Assembly: GCA_017555085.1 (NCBI GenBank)
Contig: JAFZHD010000018.1
Coordinates: 186,001 to 250,000, forward strand
Direction: 5' to 3'
Length of the DNA: 64,000 bases
Source: Muribaculaceae bacterium
Lineage (GTDB): Bacteria > Bacteroidota > Bacteroidia > Bacteroidales > Muribaculaceae
The notes beneath the pieces were generated by a model. That model saw only the letters and a program-made list of their open reading frames with translations. It was not told the origin of the DNA and did no database searches. The position numbers were made by a program, and so were the translations under genes. Every line of letters begins with the position of its first letter. Position 1 is the stretch's first letter. This document shows, piece by piece, positions 55,662 to 64,000 of this stretch.

Positions 55662-57767
55662 ATGAAAAAAGTATTCATAGCATTAACAACATTAGTTACA
55701 CTCGGATTAACATCTTGTATGGAAAATCAGATTAAAGAAAACCCTTTTTACAGCGAATTTGACACTCCCCATGCAACAGTGCCATTTAGCAAAATCGACA
55801 TCTCTCACTATGAGGCAGCAATCGACAGCGGCATTGTTCTCAACAATCAGGCTATAGACGCCATTGTCAATCAGCGTTCGCGTCCAACTTTTGAAAACAC
55901 AATTCTCGCGCTCGAAAACAGCGACCGCGACCTCAACCGTGTGTTGAATGTATTCTACCCTCTCACATCGGCATTGAGCGATGACCAATTAATGGAAATT
56001 TCAATCAGAGTATCGGCAAAATTGTCGGAACACTCAACAAGCATCTCTCTTAACGAAGGCTTGTGGAACCGCATCAAAGAAGTGTATGACATGCGCGATT
56101 CTCTTAACCTTGACCCCGAAGACAGCATGCTCTTGCAACGCACCTACGACTCATTTGCTCGTTCGGGCGCACTCCTTCAAGGCGAAGACCGCGAAAAATA
56201 TCGCACACTTTCAGCCGAATTGTCAGAGCTCACAACCCGTTTCGGCCAAAATGTCCAAAAAGAACTTGCCACATACGAAATTTGGCTCACAGCCAATGAC
56301 CTCGAAGGACTCCCCGAAAGTTCGGTTGAAGCAGCTGCACTCGCCGCTACCGAAAAAGGTCGCGAAGGTGAATATCTTTTCACTCTCGCTCAACCCACTT
56401 ATATGGCGTTCATGAAATATTCTTCTCGCGCCGATTTGCGCGAGAAAATGTATCGTCTTTACAATGGTCGCAACCTCAAAGGCGAATACTCAAATGTTGA
56501 AGTAATGAAACGCATTGCCGATGTTCGCCGCCAAATCGCCAACCTTTTTGGACACAACACCTATGCATCATATAGTTTGGAACGCACTATGGCCGAAAAG
56601 CCCGAAAATGTGTTCAACCTTCTCAACAGCTTACGCGATGCATACCGCCCCGCTCAAATTGCCGAATTTGAAGAATTGACAAAATTCGCTTCTGAAACCG
56701 AAGGTCGACCCGTAACTATCAATGCTTGGGATTACAGTTACTACTCAAACAAGCTCAAAAACGCTAAATACTCATACAGCGAAGAAGAACTCCGCCCCTA
56801 TTTCGAACTCAACAATGTTATCGACGGCGTATTCGGCCTCGCAACAAAACTCTACGGCATCACATTCAGCAAAGCCGACAATGTAGAGGTTTACCATCCC
56901 GATGTTACAGCGTTTGAGGTTAAAGACTCTGTGGGCGAATATCTCGGTATGATTTACACCGACTTCTTCCCCCGCGACAGCAAACGCCCCGGCGCATGGA
57001 TGACAGGTTTCAAAGATCAACAAATCACTGCCGACAGCGTTAACATTCGCCCCCATGTGTCAATCGTGATGAACTTCACAAAACCCACAGCTACCAAGCC
57101 CTCATTGCTCACATTCTATGAAGTTGAAACATTCCTTCACGAGTTTGGCCACGCAATCCACGGTTTGTTGGCAAACACTAAATACGCTTCACTTTCAGGG
57201 ACTTCGGTTTATCGTGACTTTGTTGAACTCCCCTCACAATTCAACGAAAACTACCTTACACAAAAAGAATTCCTCGACGGCTTTGCTCGCCACTACGAAA
57301 CATGTGAGGCTATTCCCCAAGAACTCGTTGACAAAATCATCGCTTCATCACAATATGGCGCCGCTTATGCTTGCCTCCGTCAACTCAACTTCGGTCTTGT
57401 TGATATGGCTTGGCACACTATCACTTCTCCCGTTGAAGATGCAGTAGCATTTGAAATAAAAGCATCAGAGCCCGTAGCAATGTTTGAGCCCGTTGACTCT
57501 TGCTTGTTCTCACCACAATTCAACCACATTTTCGCTGGCGGTTATGCAGCAGGTTATTACAGTTACAAATGGGCGGAAGTTCTTGATGCAGATGCATTCT
57601 CGGTATTCCAAGCAAACGGCATCTATGACAAAGCATCGGCCGACGCTTTCCGCGAAAACATCCTCATGATGGGCGGCACTGTACACCCCGCCGAACTTTA
57701 TCGCCGATTCCGTGGCCAAGATGCTACAATCGACGCGCTCCTTAAACGCGACGGCATTAAGCAATAA
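55662..57767 (+). CDS. M3-family oligopeptidase (dipeptidyl carboxypeptidase-like) lipoprotein
   Basis: A 701-residue zinc peptidase of the Dcp/oligopeptidase A group. The start at 55662 begins a lipoprotein signal peptide with lipobox LTSC (Cys19). The catalytic motif FLHEFGHAIHGLL provides the HExxH His ligands and Glu, with the third ligand in ELPSQFNENY. It trims peptides from their C-terminal end or cuts short oligopeptides. Gram-negative Dcp is usually cytosolic, so a lipid-anchored form suggests periplasmic peptide use, as is common in Bacteroidales. Together with the S9 peptidase at 19.7 kb, it points to a peptide-consuming life. Confidence 0.94.
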   Translation: MKKVFIALTTLVTLGLTSCMENQIKENPFYSEFDTPHATVPFSKIDISHYEAAIDSGIVLNNQAIDAIVNQRSRPTFENTILALENSDRDLNRVLNVFYPLTSALSDDQLMEISIRVSAKLSEHSTSISLNEGLWNRIKEVYDMRDSLNLDPEDSMLLQRTYDSFARSGALLQGEDREKYRTLSAELSELTTRFGQNVQKELATYEIWLTANDLEGLPESSVEAAALAATEKGREGEYLFTLAQPTYMAFMKYSSRADLREKMYRLYNGRNLKGEYSNVEVMKRIADVRRQIANLFGHNTYASYSLERTMAEKPENVFNLLNSLRDAYRPAQIAEFEELTKFASETEGRPVTINAWDYSYYSNKLKNAKYSYSEEELRPYFELNNVIDGVFGLATKLYGITFSKADNVEVYHPDVTAFEVKDSVGEYLGMIYTDFFPRDSKRPGAWMTGFKDQQITADSVNIRPHVSIVMNFTKPTATKPSLLTFYEVETFLHEFGHAIHGLLANTKYASLSGTSVYRDFVELPSQFNENYLTQKEFLDGFARHYETCEAIPQELVDKIIASSQYGAAYACLRQLNFGLVDMAWHTITSPVEDAVAFEIKASEPVAMFEPVDSCLFSPQFNHIFAGGYAAGYYSYKWAEVLDADAFSVFQANGIYDKASADAFRENILMMGGTVHPAELYRRFRGQDATIDALLKRDGIKQ

Positions 57768-57788
57768 ACAGTTTATCTCCCCCTATAT

Positions 57789-57825
57789 AACCCGGCCTTG
57801 GCTCGTCCATGGTCGGGTTTATTTT
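57789..57825 (+). terminator. Terminator after the M3 peptidase gene
   Basis: A 9-base stem (57789-57797 with 57811-57819, one wobble) with a further short TGG/CCA pairing in the loop, followed by TATTTTTA. Confidence 0.75.
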
Positions 57826-57910
57826 TACCTGCAAACACATACGACAGTTTGTTTGTGTGTTTTAATTGAAATTAATTGCTCACAAACGCACTTTTCTTGA
57901 AATTATGTAG

Positions 57911-57918
57911 TATCTTTG
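57911..57918 (+). promoter_or_regulatory. -7 box for the Fur-family gene
   Basis: TATCTTTG ends nine bases before the ATG at 57927. The transcript start would fall about two to five bases before the start codon. No clear -33 box. Confidence 0.65.
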
Positions 57919-57926
57919 TAGGCATA

Positions 57927-58388
57927 ATGAGTGAAGAGAAACTAAAAACAACAGCACGAGTTTCATTTACTGAATATTTGTGTAGCAAGAAACTGCGCCG
58001 CACACCTGAACGATATGCCATTTTGGATCAGGTGTGTGAATTGTCTGAACACTTTTATGTTGATTCGCTTCACGCAAAACTCGAACAAGAAGGTTTTCAT
58101 GTTAGCAAGGCCACAGTCTACAACACAATGGAATTATTGGTGGACTGCGGATTGGTTCGCCGACACCAATTCAACAATCAGCCTGCACAATATGAACGAG
58201 TATCAGGTCCGGGCAACCACCATCACTTGATTTGCACCCAATGCGGCAAAGTGAAAGAGGTTAAAGACCCCGAACTGATGAAAACAATGGACTCGCGACG
58301 CTACCCGACATTTAATGCGGCCTATTTCGCAATTTATGTTTACGGAGTGTGTTCGCGTTGCCAACGCAAAAGCAAGAAAAAGAAATAA
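57927..58388 (+). CDS. Fur-family metalloregulator
   Basis: A 153-residue DNA-binding protein. The winged helix (about 15-85) shows LRRTPERYAILDQV and the recognition-helix segment VSKATVYNTMELLVDCGLV. The dimer domain has the His cluster GNHHHLICTQCGK and the two structural zinc pairs CTQC and CSRC. By family it represses genes with bound Fe, Zn or another metal, or senses peroxide (PerR). The Fur/Zur/PerR subtype cannot be told from sequence. The tail KSKKKK is basic. It is followed after 35 bases by purA, probably co-transcribed. The transcript may be nearly leaderless. Confidence 0.93.
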   Translation: MSEEKLKTTARVSFTEYLCSKKLRRTPERYAILDQVCELSEHFYVDSLHAKLEQEGFHVSKATVYNTMELLVDCGLVRRHQFNNQPAQYERVSGPGNHHHLICTQCGKVKEVKDPELMKTMDSRRYPTFNAAYFAIYVYGVCSRCQRKSKKKK

Positions 58389-58423
58389 ATTAATATAATC
58401 ACAATAAACCCAAAAACTCAATC

Positions 58424-59689
58424 ATGAAAGTTGATGTGTTACTCGGACTCCAATGGGGTGACGAAGGAAAAGGTAAAGTAGTTGATGTGCTCACTCCTCG
58501 CTATGATGCAGTAGCACGCTTCCAAGGCGGTCCCAACGCTGGGCACACTCTTGAATTTGAAGGCAAGAAATATGTGCTTCGCTCAATTCCGTCAGGTATT
58601 TTCCAACACGGACAAGTTAACATTATCGGTAACGGCGTTGTTCTCGACCCCGTATTGTTCCAAGAAGAAGCCCAAGGTCTTGAAAAAAGCGGCATAAACC
58701 TCAAAGAGATTCTCAAACTCTCAAAGAAAGTGCATCTCATTATGCCCACTCACCGATTGCTCGACGCTGCTAACGAAAAAGCAAAAGGTGGTGCTAAAAT
58801 CGGCACAACAGGCAAAGGTATCGGTCCAACATATACCGACAAAGTGAGCCGCAACGGTATCCGTCTCGGTGATGTATTCCACAACTTTAATGAAAAATAT
58901 ACGAATGCACGCAACCGCCATGTTGCCATGCTCGAATCTATGGGCGAAACTCCCGAATTTGCCGAACTCGAACAACGCTGGCTCAATGCAATCGAATATA
59001 TCAAAGGTTATGAAATCGTAGATAGCGAACACCTCATCAACTCAATGCTTCGCGAAGGCAAGTCTATTTTGTGTGAAGGCGCACAAGGCACATTGCTCGA
59101 TGTTGACTTTGGTTCATACCCATTCGTAACATCATCTAACACTATTTGTGCCGGTGCATGTTCAGGTCTTGGTGTTGCACCCAACAAAATCGGAGAAGTA
59201 TTCGGTATCTTCAAAGCATATTGCACTCGCGTAGGTAGCGGTCCATTCCCCACCGAACTGTTTGATGAAACAGGCAAACGCATTCGCGACCTCGGCCACG
59301 AATATGGTGCAGTAACCGGCCGTGAGCGTCGTTGCGGTTGGATTGACCTCGTTGCATTGCGCTATTCAATCATGATTAACGGTGTCACTCAACTCATCAT
59401 GATGAAAAGCGACGTCCTCGACGACTTTGACGAAATCAAGGCTTGTGTAGGTTACAAAATCAATGGCGAAGAAACTCGCGATTTCCCCTTCTCAATCGAA
59501 GAAGGCATCGAGCCCATCTATGTAACAATGCCCGGTTGGAAAACTGACATGACTCAATTCAAGAGCGAAAGCCAATTCCCCAAGGAATTTGCCGACTACA
59601 TCAAATTCCTTGAAGCCGAACTTGAAACGCCCATCACTATCGTATCAATCGGCCCCGACCGCGAACAAACAATCGAAAGAAACAAATAA
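58424..59689 (+). CDS. purA: Adenylosuccinate synthase
   Basis: A 421-residue GTP-dependent enzyme joining IMP and aspartate in AMP synthesis. The N-terminal GDEGKGKVVD loop binds GTP phosphate; the family segments GGPNAGHT, GTTGKGIGPTYTDK, EGAQGTLLDVDFGSYPFVTSS and VGSGPFPTE follow in order. The full family length is kept. It lies after the Fur-family gene, which need not mean it is metal-regulated. Codon use is of the strongly expressed type. Confidence 0.98.
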   Translation: MKVDVLLGLQWGDEGKGKVVDVLTPRYDAVARFQGGPNAGHTLEFEGKKYVLRSIPSGIFQHGQVNIIGNGVVLDPVLFQEEAQGLEKSGINLKEILKLSKKVHLIMPTHRLLDAANEKAKGGAKIGTTGKGIGPTYTDKVSRNGIRLGDVFHNFNEKYTNARNRHVAMLESMGETPEFAELEQRWLNAIEYIKGYEIVDSEHLINSMLREGKSILCEGAQGTLLDVDFGSYPFVTSSNTICAGACSGLGVAPNKIGEVFGIFKAYCTRVGSGPFPTELFDETGKRIRDLGHEYGAVTGRERRCGWIDLVALRYSIMINGVTQLIMMKSDVLDDFDEIKACVGYKINGEETRDFPFSIEEGIEPIYVTMPGWKTDMTQFKSESQFPKEFADYIKFLEAELETPITIVSIGPDREQTIERNK

Positions 59690-59703
59690 AGTATCCCAGA
59701 ACT

Positions 59704-60951
59704 ATGGCAAAGATTAAACCATTCAAAGGTGTTCGTCCACCACAACAAATGGTGACAGAAGTAGCATCACGCCCCTATGATGTTCTCAATTCAGAAGAAG
59801 CACGCCAAGAGGCAGAAGGCAACGCCAAATCACTATATCACATCATCAAGCCCGAAATCGACTTTGCTCCCGGCACTGATGAACATGATCCTTGCGTATA
59901 TGACAAGGCTGTTGAAAATTTCAACGCATTCCAACAAAACGGCTGGCTCGTTCAAGACGAAAAAGAGCACTATTACATCTATGCTCAAACAATGGATGGC
60001 CGCACACAATATGGTATCGTTGTAGCAGCAAATGTTGAAGACTACATGAGCGGCCGCATCAAAAAGCACGAATTGACTCGTCGCGACAAAGAAGAAGACC
60101 GCATGAAACATGTGCGCTGCAACAACGCCAACATTGAACCCGTATTCTTTGCATTCCCCGACAATGAGGCTCTCGAACAAATAATTCGCGACACTACTGC
60201 CGGAGAACCCGAATATGACTTCGTTGCTCCCGACGGTTTCGGCCACCATTTTTGGGTTATCAAAGATGAGGCTACTATCGCTGAAATCACTCGCTTGTTT
60301 GGCGAAATTCCCTATCTCTACATCGCTGACGGTCACCACCGCACAGCAGCAGCGGCTCTCGTTGGCAACGAAAAAGCGACTCAAAACCCCAACCATACAG
60401 GTAACGAAGAATATAACTACTTCCTCGCCGTATGCTTCCCCGCTTCTCACCTCAAAATCATCGACTACAACCGCGTAGTTAAAGACCTTAACGGTTTGTC
60501 GGCACAAGAATTCCTTACACGCATCGAAAACGACTTTGTTGTGGAAGCCAAAGGTAGCGAAGAATACCGTCCCAACGCCCTTCACAATTTCTCACTCTAC
60601 CTCGAAGGTCAATGGTATTCACTCACTGCTCGCGAAGGTCGTTACAACGATGCCGACCCCATCGGTGTTCTTGACGTAACCATCTCATCTGACCTCATTT
60701 TGCGCGACATCTTGGGCATCACTGACTTGCGTAGCGACAAACGCATCGATTTCGTTGGTGGTATCCGCGGTCTCGGCGAGTTGAAACGCCGAGTTGATAG
60801 CGGTGAAATGGCTATGGCTCTCGCCCTCTACCCTGTGTCTATGGACCAATTGATGAACATTGCCGACACCGGCAACATCATGCCTCCCAAAACCACATGG
60901 TTTGAACCCAAACTCCGCTCTGGTTTGGTTATCCACAAACTCAATGACTAA
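59704..60951 (+). CDS. DUF1015 family protein
   Basis: A 415-residue cytosolic protein beginning MAKIKPFKGVRPP, the typical DUF1015 N-terminus, with ASRPYDVLN and the central LYIADGHHRTAAA motif, which holds a conserved DGHHR site. The family is widespread; some bacterial members have been linked to serine kinase (SerK) activity, so a role in serine metabolism is possible. That link is by homology and is not proven here. It follows purA by 14 bases and ends at a strong terminator. Confidence 0.92.
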   Translation: MAKIKPFKGVRPPQQMVTEVASRPYDVLNSEEARQEAEGNAKSLYHIIKPEIDFAPGTDEHDPCVYDKAVENFNAFQQNGWLVQDEKEHYYIYAQTMDGRTQYGIVVAANVEDYMSGRIKKHELTRRDKEEDRMKHVRCNNANIEPVFFAFPDNEALEQIIRDTTAGEPEYDFVAPDGFGHHFWVIKDEATIAEITRLFGEIPYLYIADGHHRTAAAALVGNEKATQNPNHTGNEEYNYFLAVCFPASHLKIIDYNRVVKDLNGLSAQEFLTRIENDFVVEAKGSEEYRPNALHNFSLYLEGQWYSLTAREGRYNDADPIGVLDVTISSDLILRDILGITDLRSDKRIDFVGGIRGLGELKRRVDSGEMAMALALYPVSMDQLMNIADTGNIMPPKTTWFEPKLRSGLVIHKLND

Positions 60952-60967
60952 TCCTCAAACCACAATA

Positions 60968-60999
60968 AAGCCGGAGACAAAATCTCCGGCTTATTTTAT
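60968..60999 (+). terminator. Terminator after the DUF1015 gene
   Basis: A perfect 10-base stem (60968-60977 with 60983-60992) and 5-base loop, then a T-rich stretch reaching the ATG at 61002. The next gene thus begins directly after the hairpin. Confidence 0.8.
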
Positions 61000-61001
61000 T
61001 T

Positions 61002-61508
61002 ATGGCAGTAACTACAAAAACATATAAAATAAGTCACAGCAACTATTCAAGCGCCGTTATCAAACAATGGCTCAAACAATGGTGGATGGTAATATCATTT
61101 CCTGTAATCGTGCAGATATTACTTGCCGTTTACAGCGACATCATATTCCTTTACACGGGTTTTATGACAATGTTTGTCATATTTCCTATTATTTATATGT
61201 TTGTATTTTACTACTATGCACTCGCCCCTGAATCAAGATATTCAACACTAACCAAGCGCCTCAAAATCAACGGAAACGGAATTGCCTTGACCTATGAGCC
61301 AATCAACGAAGACAGTCCTGCGCCCAAATCCGAAACAATAGCATCGGCCCGCATTACCGACATTAAGCACATCAATCAGCAAATGCTTCTTGTGCTTGAC
61401 GGCAATCAATATAAGTTCATCATATTGCCATATTCGGCACTTGAAAATACGGCAGACATTCAACAAATTGAAGCGATGTTGGCAAAGCAGCAACAAAATG
61501 CGCTATAA
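61002..61508 (+). CDS. Small membrane protein, YcxB-like
   Basis: A 168-residue protein with two adjoining membrane segments (about 28-48 and 50-72) and a cytosolic beta-rich C-terminal domain (about 80-168). The layout of two helices followed by a PH-like beta domain fits YcxB-like proteins, whose function is unknown. It begins two bases after the purA-DUF1015 terminator, without a separate TAnnTTTG box that I can see, so it may rely on read-through. Confidence 0.7.
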   Translation: MAVTTKTYKISHSNYSSAVIKQWLKQWWMVISFPVIVQILLAVYSDIIFLYTGFMTMFVIFPIIYMFVFYYYALAPESRYSTLTKRLKINGNGIALTYEPINEDSPAPKSETIASARITDIKHINQQMLLVLDGNQYKFIILPYSALENTADIQQIEAMLAKQQQNAL

Positions 61509-61510
61509 CA

Positions 61511-61541
61511 TTGCATTTTATTAATAAATTAGTTAACTTTG
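61511..61541 (+). promoter_or_regulatory. Promoter for the aminotransferase gene
   Basis: TTG (61511-61513), a 20-base spacer and TAACTTTG (61534-61541), 28 bases before the ATG at 61570. Confidence 0.75.
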
Positions 61542-61569
61542 TTGATTAATACTGAAAAATTAGATACTT

Positions 61570-62769
61570 ATGCCTAATATATCACAACGTGGCCAAATAA
61601 TGCCCGAATCGCCTATTCGCAAACTTGTTCCTCTGTCAAATGCGGCAAAGGAGCGAGGTGTTAAGGTGTATCATCTCAATATCGGTCAGCCCGACCTTCC
61701 TTCCCCCAAAGAAGGCTTGGATATCCTCAAAACCATTGACCGCAAAGTTTTGGAGTACAGTCCGTCAGAAGGGCTACTCACACTCCGCCAAAAACTCGAA
61801 AAATACTACAAGCGTTTCAATATCAATGTTGATGTTGACGATATCATTGTAACAACAGGTGGCTCGGAAGCAGTATTGTTTGCGTTCATGGCATGCCTTG
61901 ACCCGGGCGACGAAATCATTGTACCCGAACCTGCATACGCCAACTACATGGCATTTGCAATTTCGGCAGGTGCAAAAATCATTACCGTTCCTTCAAGCAT
62001 TGAAGAAGGTTTTGCACTTCCACCTGTTGAAAAATTTGAGGCGTTAATCACCCCAAAGACTAAGGGCATCCTCATTTGCAACCCCAACAACCCCACCGGT
62101 TATCTCTACACTCAAAAAGAGATGAATCAAATCCGCGACATCGTCAAGAAATATGACTTGTTCTTGTTCTCTGACGAAGTTTATCGCGAATTCTGCTACA
62201 CCGGCGCGCCCTACATTTCAGCATTCCACTTGCCCGAAATCGAGGAGCAGGTTGTACTTATTGACTCTGTATCAAAACGATATAGCGAATGTGGTATTCG
62301 CATCGGTGCAATCATCACAAAGCACAAGGAATTGAAAAAGAATGTGATGAAATTCTGCCAAGCACGATTAAGCCCCCCTCTTTTGGGACAAATTGTGGCA
62401 GAAGCATCAATCGACGCATCGACCGATTATATGCTCATGACCTACAACGAGTATGTAGAGCGCCGCAAGTTCCTTATAGACGGACTCAACCGCATACCCG
62501 GCTGCTACTCCCCCATTCCCATGGGCGCATTCTACACAGTGGTAAGCCTTCCCGTTGATGATGCCGACCGCTTCTGCGAATGGTGTTTGAGCGACTTTGA
62601 ATATGAAGGTCAAACCGTATTCATGGCTCCCGCATCAGGTTTTTACACCACCAAAGGCGTAGGCCGCAATGAAGTTCGCATGGCTTATGTGCTCAACAAA
62701 GAAGACCTTGGCAAAGCTCTCAAAGTGTTAGCCGAAGCACTCAAAGCATATCCTGGACGCACATTATGA
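61570..62769 (+). CDS. PLP-dependent aminotransferase (class I)
   Basis: A 399-residue fold-type I aminotransferase. The PLP lysine lies in DSVSKRYSECGIRIG, Asn/Pro contacts in LICNPNNPTGY, and the opening LNIGQPDLPSP is typical of the AspC/AlaA-like group. By family it moves an amino group between an amino acid and 2-oxoglutarate; aspartate or alanine is the likely substrate, but the subgroup is broad. It overlaps the next gene by four bases (ATGA). Confidence 0.92.
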   Translation: MPNISQRGQIMPESPIRKLVPLSNAAKERGVKVYHLNIGQPDLPSPKEGLDILKTIDRKVLEYSPSEGLLTLRQKLEKYYKRFNINVDVDDIIVTTGGSEAVLFAFMACLDPGDEIIVPEPAYANYMAFAISAGAKIITVPSSIEEGFALPPVEKFEALITPKTKGILICNPNNPTGYLYTQKEMNQIRDIVKKYDLFLFSDEVYREFCYTGAPYISAFHLPEIEEQVVLIDSVSKRYSECGIRIGAIITKHKELKKNVMKFCQARLSPPLLGQIVAEASIDASTDYMLMTYNEYVERRKFLIDGLNRIPGCYSPIPMGAFYTVVSLPVDDADRFCEWCLSDFEYEGQTVFMAPASGFYTTKGVGRNEVRMAYVLNKEDLGKALKVLAEALKAYPGRTL

Positions 62770-64000
62770 AATTTGAACTGTTCATAGCGCGACGGTTAAG
62801 TTTCAAAGGCGACAACTCTCAAAAGGCGTCGCCAAGCATAAACATCGCCGTTGCTGGCACATCTTTGGCAATCGTCATCATGATGATTGCCATTGCTGTC
62901 ATTTTAGGTTTTAAGCACGAGATACGCGAAAAGGTAGTTGGCTTTGATGCCCAAATCACCGTTTCGCCTATGCCCAACCAATATGACATCAGCCAAGAAC
63001 AGACAATAACCCTCAATGACACACTGACTTCGCTTATCAGCGCAGTTGCCCCCAATGCAGAAATTTCTCTTGCAATCAAACAACCCTGTATACTCAAAAC
63101 CGATGACAATTTTATGGGGGTTGTGATGAAAGGAATGGACACTAAACACAATTGGGAATTCATAAGTCAAAATTTGGTTGAAGGCGATATTCCCGACTAT
63201 ACGGATAGCGAAAATGCGAACAAAATAATCATCTCAAAATCAATCGCTTCAAAATTAAACCTTAAAGTATCAGACAAAATCTATGGCTACTATTTCCTTG
63301 ACAACAACATTCGCCCCCGAAAATATGAAATAGCCGCCATATATGAGTCACACTTTGGCGAATATGACCAATTAATGGTGTTTTGCAATATCGGCACTCT
63401 TCAACGACTCAACAACATAGACGACAACAAAGGCTCACATGTCGAAATCCGCGGTTTGGCCATCGATGATATAGACAACGCCACCGTTGATTTGATATCG
63501 CAGATTTACAATGACAACTACGAGAACAAACTGAGCAAAATATACAACGTCGAAAACATATTCTATCGTGGTGCAGTATATTTTAACTGGTTGAATATGT
63601 TGGATATGAATGTTATCGTGATTCTCATATTAATGACAATAGTGTCATGCTTCACTCTCATTTCAAGCATGTTTATCATCATTCTTGAACGCGTCAACAT
63701 GATAGGAGTAATGAAAGCGATGGGCTCGACCGACAAGCAACTGCAACAGATATTCATCAACATGACACAACGACTTGTGATAAAAGGACTTATTATTGGC
63801 AATATAATCGGGTTGACAATCCTTTTATTACAAAGCCACTACCACATATTTCCGCTTGACCCCGAGTCATATTATTTAAGTTATGTACCCATCAAAATCA
63901 ATGTATTACACATTATTTTGCTCAACTTAGGCGTTATTGCCATATCATATTTAACATTAATTTTACCGTCAAAACTCGTTGCAAAAATCAATCCTGCACA
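62766..64000 (+). CDS. LolC/LolE/FtsX-type ABC permease (partial)
   Basis: An open frame of 411 codons cut by the window end; the start ATG overlaps the aminotransferase stop. It opens MKFELFIARRLSF, has a first membrane segment (about 25-48), a large periplasmic MacB-like domain (about 50-265), then at least three segments (about 275-305, 335-355, 380-400). The GVMKAMGSTDKQL motif between segments is the LolC/E/FtsX coupling loop. In lipoprotein sorting, LolCE with LolD moves lipoproteins off the inner membrane; that fits a genome so rich in lipoproteins. No in-frame stop is seen before 64000, and about one helix's worth may be missing. Confidence 0.88.
   Translation, partial: MKFELFIARRLSFKGDNSQKASPSINIAVAGTSLAIVIMMIAIAVILGFKHEIREKVVGFDAQITVSPMPNQYDISQEQTITLNDTLTSLISAVAPNAEISLAIKQPCILKTDDNFMGVVMKGMDTKHNWEFISQNLVEGDIPDYTDSENANKIIISKSIASKLNLKVSDKIYGYYFLDNNIRPRKYEIAAIYESHFGEYDQLMVFCNIGTLQRLNNIDDNKGSHVEIRGLAIDDIDNATVDLISQIYNDNYENKLSKIYNVENIFYRGAVYFNWLNMLDMNVIVILILMTIVSCFTLISSMFIIILERVNMIGVMKAMGSTDKQLQQIFINMTQRLVIKGLIIGNIIGLTILLLQSHYHIFPLDPESYYLSYVPIKINVLHIILLNLGVIAISYLTLILPSKLVAKINPA

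Noticed and set aside
59833..60585. 250-codon open frame opposite DUF1015
   Set aside because: Long but antisense to a conserved gene with strong codon bias; the Val/Phe-rich product has no motif.
1..64000. tRNA, rRNA, CRISPR, insertion sequence or replication origin
   Set aside because: No cloverleaf, rRNA segment, spaced direct repeats, transposase or DnaA-box cluster was seen by eye; a covariance search would be needed to exclude small RNAs fully.

Overview
This window reads as core chromosome of a Bacteroidota bacterium, order Bacteroidales; a gut Muribaculaceae-like genus is my guess from gene content and style, not a proven assignment. The reasons are the repeated promoter form TAnnTTTG with a TTTG/TTG about 20 bases upstream, the lack of Shine-Dalgarno sequences before most starts, lipoproteins with an acidic run after the lipobox cysteine, DUF4293/DUF5106 proteins, a NatAB-type ABC pair, and a secreted amidase with a type-IX-like C-terminal tail. 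I see no rRNA, tRNA, CRISPR array, insertion sequence or prophage. No gene-free stretch exceeds 300 bases.

Layout. 1-1.1 kb: an ECF sigma factor and a small membrane protein. 1.1-4.3 kb (minus): a surface-lipoprotein candidate and clpB. 4.4-14.9 kb (plus): a long run with a DUF5106 thioredoxin-like protein, mnmA, a bifunctional nuclease, a nucleoside transporter, rsmE, kdsA and a TPR protein, then a separately promoted pair of a secreted PD40 propeller and a multidomain N-acetylmuramoyl-L-alanine amidase. 15.1-23.8 kb (plus): an unusual receiver/ATP-grasp protein, a coiled-coil protein ending in a sliding-clamp-like motif, a DPP-type S9 peptidase, miaA and a secreted unknown. 24.0-27.7 kb: malic enzyme and threonine ammonia-lyase, each with its own promoter. 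27.8-33.9 kb (minus): the leucine operon leuA-leuC-leuD-(second LeuA-like synthase)-leuB, preceded by a leader with a promoter-overlapping dyad and a terminator-like hairpin. 34.1-38.6 kb (minus): prmA, a small acidic lipoprotein, a YtxH/holin-like/small-protein trio and a PIF1-type helicase fused to TPRs. 38.6-45.6 kb: DUF4293, gdhA, an NlpC/P60 lipoprotein, a Do-type protease, an LTA-synthase-like enzyme and a PAP2 phosphatase. 45.6-50.6 kb (minus): an ABC transporter pair with uvrA. 50.8-64 kb (plus): an LRR lipoprotein, an HD protein, a TPR protein, an M3 peptidase, a Fur-family regulator, purA, DUF1015, a YcxB-like protein, an aminotransferase, and the start of a LolE-type permease cut by the window end.

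How it fits together. Much of the window is housekeeping: amino-acid supply (ilvA, leu operon, gdhA, maeB), translation accuracy (mnmA, miaA, rsmE, prmA), envelope building and quality control (kdsA, NlpC/P60, Do protease, LTA-synthase/PAP2, LolE-like, secreted amidase) and DNA repair (uvrA, PIF1-type helicase). The least ordinary parts are the receiver/ATP-grasp plus coiled-coil pair at 15.1-19.7 kb, the leu leader at 33.9-34.0 kb, the secreted amidase/propeller pair at 11.5-14.9 kb, and the second LeuA-like enzyme inside the leu operon.
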